NCBI GenBank assembly: GCA_900549375.1
Contig: URNY01000037.1
Coordinates: 1-19,439, forward strand
DNA from: an uncultured Bacteroidales bacterium
GTDB taxonomy: Bacteria > Bacteroidota > Bacteroidia > Bacteroidales > Muribaculaceae
DNA: 19,439 nt
Direction of reading: 5' to 3'
The first letter of the stretch is position 1. Each line of letters begins with the position of its first letter. The notes below the pieces were generated by a model. That model was not told where the DNA came from and did not search any database. It saw nothing but the letters and a program-made list of their open reading frames with translations. The translations under genes and the position numbers were made by a program. Below are positions 15,577-19,439 of this stretch, in pieces.

Positions 15577-15738
15577 ATGGACGAATACGACGATCTTGAC
15601 CAATACAACGGAGACCCAGCCCACGATATGAACGTAGACTTCGACTGCTACAATAATACGGCCGAACTCGCTGACATATATCAAATATCGGTAATTTTTG
15701 CAAAATTACCGATATTATTAGAGGAGGGAAAAATATAA
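15577..15738 (+). CDS. Small acidic protein, 53 residues, possibly altered at its C-terminus
   Basis: The reading frame runs from ATG at 15577 to TAA at 15736-15738. The first 36 residues are strongly acidic and rich in Asp, Tyr and Asn (MDEYDDLDQYNGDPAHDM, then NVDFDCYNNTAELADIYQ). The remainder (ISVIFAKLPILLEEGKI) is encoded largely by the perfect palindrome at 15684-15716 and is hydrophobic, unlike the front. This suggests the palindrome replaced or displaced the original end. It lies 52 nt after the helicase stop and 4 nt before the HD-domain gene. I do not recognise a family. It could belong to either neighbouring gene set, or be a chance frame. Confidence 0.45.
   Translation: MDEYDDLDQYNGDPAHDMNVDFDCYNNTAELADIYQISVIFAKLPILLEEGKI
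15684..15716. repeat. Perfect palindrome, 15-bp arms, 3-nt loop
   Basis: AATATCGGTAATTTT (15684-15698) is the exact reverse complement of AAAATTACCGATATT (15702-15716), with TGC between. It lies inside the 3' part of the small ORF and just before the HD-domain gene. The stem is AT-rich and no clean T-run follows on the plus strand, so it is a poor terminator. It could be an operator for a dimeric regulator, a dispersed palindromic repeat, or a recombination or insertion scar. On the minus strand it contains TAATTTTG, which matches the -7 consensus. Confidence 0.85.
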
Positions 15739-15742
15739 GCCA

Positions 15743-16366
15743 ATGAACACAGGATTGACATTATACATAGAAGGGGACATTCTTCCCAGATATAAGGGTT
15801 TCGACAAGGCGCATCGTGAAGATCATGCCCGCATGGTTATCAAGCAAAGCCTTGAGATAGCGCGACATTATGACGTCAATCTCGATATGGTTTATGCGAT
15901 AGCCGCCTTCCATGACCTCGGACTGGAGGTTGACCGAAAGACGCATCATTTGGAATCCGGACGTATTGTTCGCGAGACAGAGAGACTCAGGGAGTGGTTC
16001 TCGCCGGAGGAAATCGAGACGATGGCTCAGGCTGTAGAAGACCACCTGGCTTCATCGGATCACGAACCGCGAAGCATCTACGGCAAGATAGTGGCGGAAG
16101 CCGACCGCTTCATAGTGCCGGAGAAGATTATCGAGCGGACTGTTCAATATGGTCTCGACCATTATCCCGAACTTGATAAGGAAGGCCACTGGCAGCGCAC
16201 CCTTGATCATCTACATGAGAAGTATGCCGAAGGTGGCTACCTGAAGCTATGGTTTCCGGAGTCGCTCAATGTGCAACGACTTGAAGACCTCCGCAAGATT
16301 ATAAAGGATGAAGCCCAGTTGAGAGCAATCTTTGAGAAATTCTACAACGAACTCACTGAAAGATGA
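15743..16366 (+). CDS. HD-domain phosphohydrolase
   Basis: This 207-residue HD superfamily protein has the expected metal-binding set: a first His in KAHREDH (24 or 28), the HD pair in AFHDLG (His57-Asp58), further His in THH (68-69) and EDH, and a final Asp in VAEADRF. This is the arrangement of small bacterial HD metal-dependent phosphohydrolases acting on nucleotides or nucleotide messengers. The substrate cannot be read from sequence. A purine-rich GAGGAGGG at 15721-15728 lies 14 nt before the ATG, further than an ideal ribosome site. The stop overlaps the dehydrogenase start (ATGA at 16363-16366), so the two are probably coupled. No truncation is seen. Confidence 0.88.
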   Translation: MNTGLTLYIEGDILPRYKGFDKAHREDHARMVIKQSLEIARHYDVNLDMVYAIAAFHDLGLEVDRKTHHLESGRIVRETERLREWFSPEEIETMAQAVEDHLASSDHEPRSIYGKIVAEADRFIVPEKIIERTVQYGLDHYPELDKEGHWQRTLDHLHEKYAEGGYLKLWFPESLNVQRLEDLRKIIKDEAQLRAIFEKFYNELTER

Positions 16367-17406
16367 AAGCATATACATACATCGAGAAAGGGCGGTTTGA
16401 GTTGATCGACAAGCCCAAACCGGTATTGAAAGACCCGCAGGATGCCATCGTGCGCGTTACGCTCGGGAGCATCTGCACGAGTGACCTTCATATAAAGCAT
16501 GGCAGTGTGCCTCAGGCTGTTCCCGGAATAACCGTCGGCCACGAGATGATCGGCGTTGTGGAAGAGGTTGGCCCCGATGTCCGTAATGTCAAAGTCGGTG
16601 ACCGTGTAACCGTTAACGTAGAGACGTTCTGTGGCGAATGCTTCTTCTGCAAGCGCGGGTATGTCAACAACTGCGAGTCGGAGCATGGCGGCTGGGCACT
16701 GGGCTGCCGCATCGACGGTGGTCAGACAGAATATGTGCGCGTGCCGCTGGCCAATCAAGGGTTGAACCGCATACCTGATAGCGTCAGAGATGAACAGGCT
16801 CTTTTTGTCGGAGATATTCTCGCTACAGGTTACTGGGCAGCACGTATATCAGAGATAACGCCGGAAGATACCGTGCTTATTCTCGGTGCCGGACCGACAG
16901 GCCTTTGCACATTGCAGTGCGTGGCTCTCTACAATCCCAAGCAGATCGTGGTCTGCGAACCGGATGAATTCCGCCGCAATTTCGTCCGTGAACATTATCC
17001 TGATGTGACTGTCGTCGAGCCGTGGGAATGCGAAGAAGTTATTGATGAACTCACCGATGACCGCCGGGCCGACCGCGTGATAGAAGTGGCCGGCGGCAAG
17101 GATACATTTCAGATGGCATGGGAATGTGCCCGTCCCAATGCCATCGTAACGATTGTAGCCCTCTACAATGAATCACAGGAGTTGCCTTTGCCGTGGATGT
17201 ATGGCAAGAACCTGACTTTCAAGACCGGAGGTGTCGATGGTTGCGACTGCGCGGAGATACTTAAGCTAATAGAGGCCGGTAAAATTGACACAACTTCGTT
17301 GATCACGCATCGTTACCCACTGTCTCAAATCGACAAGGCATATAAGCTGTTCGAGGAAAAGAAGGACAATGTCATAAAGGTAGCCATTACACCGGATGTA
17401 ATGTAA
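16363..17406 (+). CDS. Zinc-dependent medium-chain alcohol dehydrogenase
   Basis: This 347-residue enzyme of the MDR zinc-dependent dehydrogenase family would oxidise an alcohol (or reduce a ketone/aldehyde) with NAD(P). The GroES-like N-terminal domain carries the catalytic zinc ligands, ICTSD (Cys38 region) and GHEMIG (His-Glu), and the structural zinc site C-x2-C-x2-C-x7-C (CGECFFCKRGYVNNC). The Rossmann domain has LILGAGPTGL. Gly and Cys spacing is intact and the length is normal. Substrate is uncertain; relatives include isopropanol/butanediol- and threonine-type dehydrogenases. It overlaps the HD gene by ATGA and is followed 4 nt later by the Cys-rich micro-protein. Confidence 0.92.
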   Translation: MKAYTYIEKGRFELIDKPKPVLKDPQDAIVRVTLGSICTSDLHIKHGSVPQAVPGITVGHEMIGVVEEVGPDVRNVKVGDRVTVNVETFCGECFFCKRGYVNNCESEHGGWALGCRIDGGQTEYVRVPLANQGLNRIPDSVRDEQALFVGDILATGYWAARISEITPEDTVLILGAGPTGLCTLQCVALYNPKQIVVCEPDEFRRNFVREHYPDVTVVEPWECEEVIDELTDDRRADRVIEVAGGKDTFQMAWECARPNAIVTIVALYNESQELPLPWMYGKNLTFKTGGVDGCDCAEILKLIEAGKIDTTSLITHRYPLSQIDKAYKLFEEKKDNVIKVAITPDVM

Positions 17407-17410
17407 TGAT

Positions 17411-17569
17411 ATGGAAACAGAAGAAGAAAAACCGGAAGATAATCAGCAGACCCAGCAGGAATGCTGTCCTGAATGTCAGTGCCAGAATTGCACCTGCAAT
17501 AAAGGCTCTCGCTACCGTACCTTATATTTTCATGAACTGTCCCCGGATGACTTTGCTAACTGGGACTAA
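17411..17569 (+). CDS. Cys-rich micro-protein, 52 residues
   Basis: An ATG at 17411, 4 nt after the dehydrogenase stop, opens a 52-codon frame ending in TAA at 17567-17569. The protein has an acidic, Gln-rich start (METEEEKPEDNQQTQQE), then six Cys within 12 residues in the pattern CC-PE-C-Q-C-QN-C-T-C (Cys18, 19, 22, 24, 27, 29), and a tail ending in SPDDFANWD. The Cys cluster resembles a small zinc or metallothionein-like binding site. The position in a tight gene string, 12 nt before the next start, supports real translation. I do not recognise a family. Metal delivery or buffering for the neighbouring zinc dehydrogenase or HD enzyme is only a guess. Confidence 0.65.
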   Translation: METEEEKPEDNQQTQQECCPECQCQNCTCNKGSRYRTLYFHELSPDDFANWD

Positions 17570-17581
17570 AGCATCAATTAT

Positions 17582-18358
17582 ATGAGGATTATCAGCTGGA
17601 ATATCAATGGAATAGGTAAACGGTATGATGAGCTGGAAGAACTGGCTTATCGGTACCGTCCGAATTTCATTTGCCTGCAGAAGGTGCGTTGCAACGATGG
17701 GCGCGACGATTACAAGATCGAAGGGTATCGTCAGCTCTTCAATCTCAACGACTATGGCAGTTGGAGCGGCGTTACAACCTACTGGAAGATCCCCAAGGAT
17801 GCAGGACGGTTCCCGGGATTCCACTCTCCGGAACGGATAAATGATGATTTTCTCAGCAAGGATGGGCACATGCAGGTTTTTGACTGCAAGAATTTCTTCC
17901 TTATCAATGCCTATGTACCATTTGCCAATAAGACCAATGAAGGAGTTGAGACATATCGTCAGCAGTGGGATGCCGCTTTCCAGAAATTTATCAAGGAACT
18001 GACTACCAAGAAGCCTGTCGTAATCTGTGGTGACTTAAACATCGTCCACACTATAAAGGATACCTGCGATAAACGTCTGGAACAAAATCGTCCATGCTTC
18101 AATAAATGGGAACGTGAAAATTTCAACAGCTTGTTGAAGAATTGCAGTCTCATAGATAGTTTTCGGGAAATCAATCCTGACGCCAATATCCCAACTTTCT
18201 ATGGTAATTACCGTTCTACCGGTCTCGGCAATCGAATAGACTACCTTCTAATCAGCCGTTCTTTGCTGTCTTCTGTGACAGTCGCCGACATCCTGTCGGA
18301 CTTCGGTACTGGTCAGAGCGTCCCTATAATTTTAGATTTCGATGATGATGATGTTTAG
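17582..18358 (+). CDS. Exonuclease III/EEP-fold protein with altered active site
   Basis: This 258-residue protein has the exonuclease III (endonuclease/exonuclease/phosphatase) layout: MRIISWNINGIG at the start (Asn7), a Tyr in NAYVPFAN, ICGDLN with D151 and N153, and NRIDYLLIS with D220. Two expected catalytic sites are changed. The metal-binding Glu of the LQE motif is Lys34 (CLQKVR). The final SDHxP motif reads GQSVP (244-248), so its Asp and His are missing. It may be a non-catalytic DNA-binding relative, an enzyme with a shifted mechanism, or a conserved divergent subfamily. The frame is intact, which argues against simple decay. It starts 12 nt after the Cys-rich gene, and its 3' end overlaps the next gene. 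Confidence 0.85.
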   Translation: MRIISWNINGIGKRYDELEELAYRYRPNFICLQKVRCNDGRDDYKIEGYRQLFNLNDYGSWSGVTTYWKIPKDAGRFPGFHSPERINDDFLSKDGHMQVFDCKNFFLINAYVPFANKTNEGVETYRQQWDAAFQKFIKELTTKKPVVICGDLNIVHTIKDTCDKRLEQNRPCFNKWERENFNSLLKNCSLIDSFREINPDANIPTFYGNYRSTGLGNRIDYLLISRSLLSSVTVADILSDFGTGQSVPIILDFDDDDV

Positions 18359-19085
18359 CGGAGCATTGATTGGTGATTTGGCAGCCTGGACATACGAACA
18401 TGACCAAGAGAGCTTCAAAGAAAGATTGGTATCTCCGGTAGCAAAGTTTTCGGCAATAGGGCTGTGCATCAAAACAGAGTTGCCTTTCTTCTGCGATGGC
18501 GGAAATTACTATAAGCATCGGTTTTATACCAAACTCTCTTACGCTTTCAACAATCCGAATGCCGAAACTTATGAGGATCATCTGAATCTCGAGTCATGGT
18601 GCTATGACTATAATGGCCCTCATATCGGCATCCCATTCAAGATGAAGCAAGCTATGATTACGGCAGCGTTCATCCTTTCGAGGAATGAAACTGAAGAAAG
18701 GCAGAAGCATCTTGATTGGGTATCTTTCTTTCACGGAGGTAAGCAAGAGCATTATGCTCAGGCATTGATGCCTATACTCAGAAGGTTAAAAGAGGGTCAA
18801 TCCAAGGATGAGATTGCAAAGGATTATCCGGTTACGCTCAACTACTACAAAAGTGGTTCGGAGCATCATTGGCGTGACTATCTGGAGTACATAACATTTG
18901 CCTGGCGATGCTTCTATTACAGCCATAGCTTCAACGAAGCAATTAAAAACGCATCAAAATGCTTCCGCGATAGACATCTTGCAATGGTTTTAGCCGGAGC
19001 CTTTGCCGAGGCTTATTATGGTAATGAATCGATTTTTCCGGAACTTATCGCTATCTGCGACCGGCTTATGGGTCATTCAGAATGA
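18342..19085 (+). CDS. ADP-ribosylglycohydrolase-like protein, metal site degenerate
   Basis: This 247-residue protein resembles the ARH (ADP-ribosyl-glycohydrolase) helical fold at both ends. The N-terminus is MFSGALIGDLAAWTYEHD, and the end of the core reads HLAMVLAGAFAEAYYGN, like the family's GxIAxAYYG segment. The Asp-rich metal motifs of active ARH enzymes are not seen: the T-D-D-T-like site corresponds to FFCDGGNYY, and the late GDxDT is RDRHL (209-213). It may bind rather than cleave ADP-ribose, or act on something else. Four successive ATG codons (18342, 18345, 18348, 18351) overlap the end of the EEP gene, so the exact start is open; the last one gives the most family-like N-terminus. 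Family assignment is moderate. Confidence 0.65.
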   Translation: MMMMFSGALIGDLAAWTYEHDQESFKERLVSPVAKFSAIGLCIKTELPFFCDGGNYYKHRFYTKLSYAFNNPNAETYEDHLNLESWCYDYNGPHIGIPFKMKQAMITAAFILSRNETEERQKHLDWVSFFHGGKQEHYAQALMPILRRLKEGQSKDEIAKDYPVTLNYYKSGSEHHWRDYLEYITFAWRCFYYSHSFNEAIKNASKCFRDRHLAMVLAGAFAEAYYGNESIFPELIAICDRLMGHSE

Positions 19086-19090
19086 AGGAA

Positions 19091-19122
19091 CTCCGGCCTA
19101 CGCATCGCTGCGGAGGTCGGAG
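19091..19122 (+). terminator. GC-rich hairpin after the ARH-like gene
   Basis: CTCCGGCCTACGCA (19091-19104) pairs with TGCGGAGGTCGGAG (19109-19122) around a TCGC loop, with one G-T pair and one mismatch. It starts 5 nt after the stop codon. There is no clear T-run, but its strength and position make it the likely end of the 15743-19085 transcript. Confidence 0.55.
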
Positions 19123-19231
19123 TGAGTTGAACTTGGAACTTTATGTGGTAGCCTTAGATTTATGGAAGCGGTAGACAAAGATTGATTGACGGCTTCAAGA
19201 TAAATGAAGGGATGGTTATACTCTCGTGTTG

Positions 19232-19439
19232 TTATCGTCGGCCGGTCATGCCGCGTTTGGGAGCTGACGGGCGAAGCATCTTGTGAGCTTGCATCATGCA
19301 GCGGTAGGCGAAGCGACGGTCATCTTCATCCGGGTTGCGGCCCCATGGGAGGTCGGACGAGGAACCTCTGCCGCCACACGACTGGGCGAATTGGGTTGCA
19401 CCATCGAGGTACCCGGCGAAGAGATACATGGCACATTTT
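19232..19439 (-). CDS. C-terminal part of an unrecognised protein, runs off the window
   Basis: On the minus strand a frame is open from the window edge to a TAA at 19232-19234. An internal ATG lies at 19427-19429, but the frame stays open upstream of it, so this is probably the tail of a longer protein. The visible part has LFAGYLDGATQFAQSCGG, then a Gly/Ser-rich patch, an acidic WGRNPDEDDRRF stretch, a YRCMMQAHKML helix and a basic end. The composition recalls C-terminal tails of mobilisation-related proteins in Bacteroidales elements, but I cannot name a family. It converges on the 18342-19085 gene. Confidence 0.45.
   Translation of the reverse strand, partial: KCAMYLFAGYLDGATQFAQSCGGRGSSSDLPWGRNPDEDDRRFAYRCMMQAHKMLRPSAPKRGMTGRR

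Noticed and set aside
15684..15716. Palindrome read as an intrinsic terminator of the defence operon
   Set aside because: The stem is AT-rich, no T-run follows on the plus strand, and it lies within an open frame just before another gene, so an operator or repeat fits better.
1..19439. Search by eye for tRNA, rRNA, CRISPR arrays and insertion sequences
   Set aside because: No cloverleaf, ribosomal segment, regular repeat-spacer array, transposase or terminal-repeat pair was seen.

Overview
The window looks like a chromosomal defence island plus adjoining accessory genes from a member of the Bacteroidales (Bacteroidota). This assignment is inferred. It rests on a Bacteroidota-type -7 promoter element (TAnnTTTG) before the main operon, mostly weak or absent Shine-Dalgarno sequences, tight ATGA-type gene overlaps, and the general look of the proteins. 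A gut Muribaculaceae- or Bacteroides-like host would fit, but no 16S, tRNA or marker gene is present to fix the taxon.

Left part (1-2153, minus strand): a two-gene RloA/RloB-type cassette. It is an AAA/ABC-like ATPase followed after 3 nt by an RloB protein with TOPRIM-like acidic motifs, and resembles the AbiL/OLD/PARIS class of ATPase-plus-effector defence. A minus-strand hairpin with a T-run lies about 270 bp past rloB. Between them the rloB frame stays open for 49 more codons after its stop. From 2154 to 2972 there is about 0.8 kb without a convincing gene but with several inverted repeats.

Centre (2973-15524, plus strand): a tightly packed seven-gene candidate operon. The order is a small Xre-type regulator, hsdM, a Fic-domain gene, hsdS, hsdR, a YgjP/SprT-like zinc metallopeptidase, and a 1200-residue protein. 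That last protein joins an N-terminal Cys-rich module, a large uncharacterised region, a RecD/UvrD-type SF1 helicase and a C-terminal PD-(D/E)XK-like nuclease module. HsdM, HsdS and HsdR make a complete Type I restriction-modification system with intact catalytic motifs. Fic (AMP transfer), the metallopeptidase and the helicase-nuclease are accessory. Their coupling to hsd genes (ATGA or TGATG overlaps, or gaps of 3-12 nt) suggests one extended anti-phage or DNA-quality-control system. It is the best candidate here for something under-described.

Right part (15577-19085, plus strand): a 53-residue acidic peptide gene whose 3' part is a perfect 15-bp-arm palindrome, then five closely spaced genes. 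These are an HD-domain phosphohydrolase, a zinc-dependent medium-chain dehydrogenase (ATGA overlap), a 52-residue Cys-rich micro-protein, an exonuclease III/EEP-fold protein lacking several catalytic residues, and an ADP-ribosylglycohydrolase-like protein also lacking the family's metal ligands. The last two overlap at a run of four ATG codons. A GC-rich hairpin follows at 19091-19122. The right edge (19232 to the end, minus strand) holds the C-terminal end of an unrecognised protein that runs off the window.
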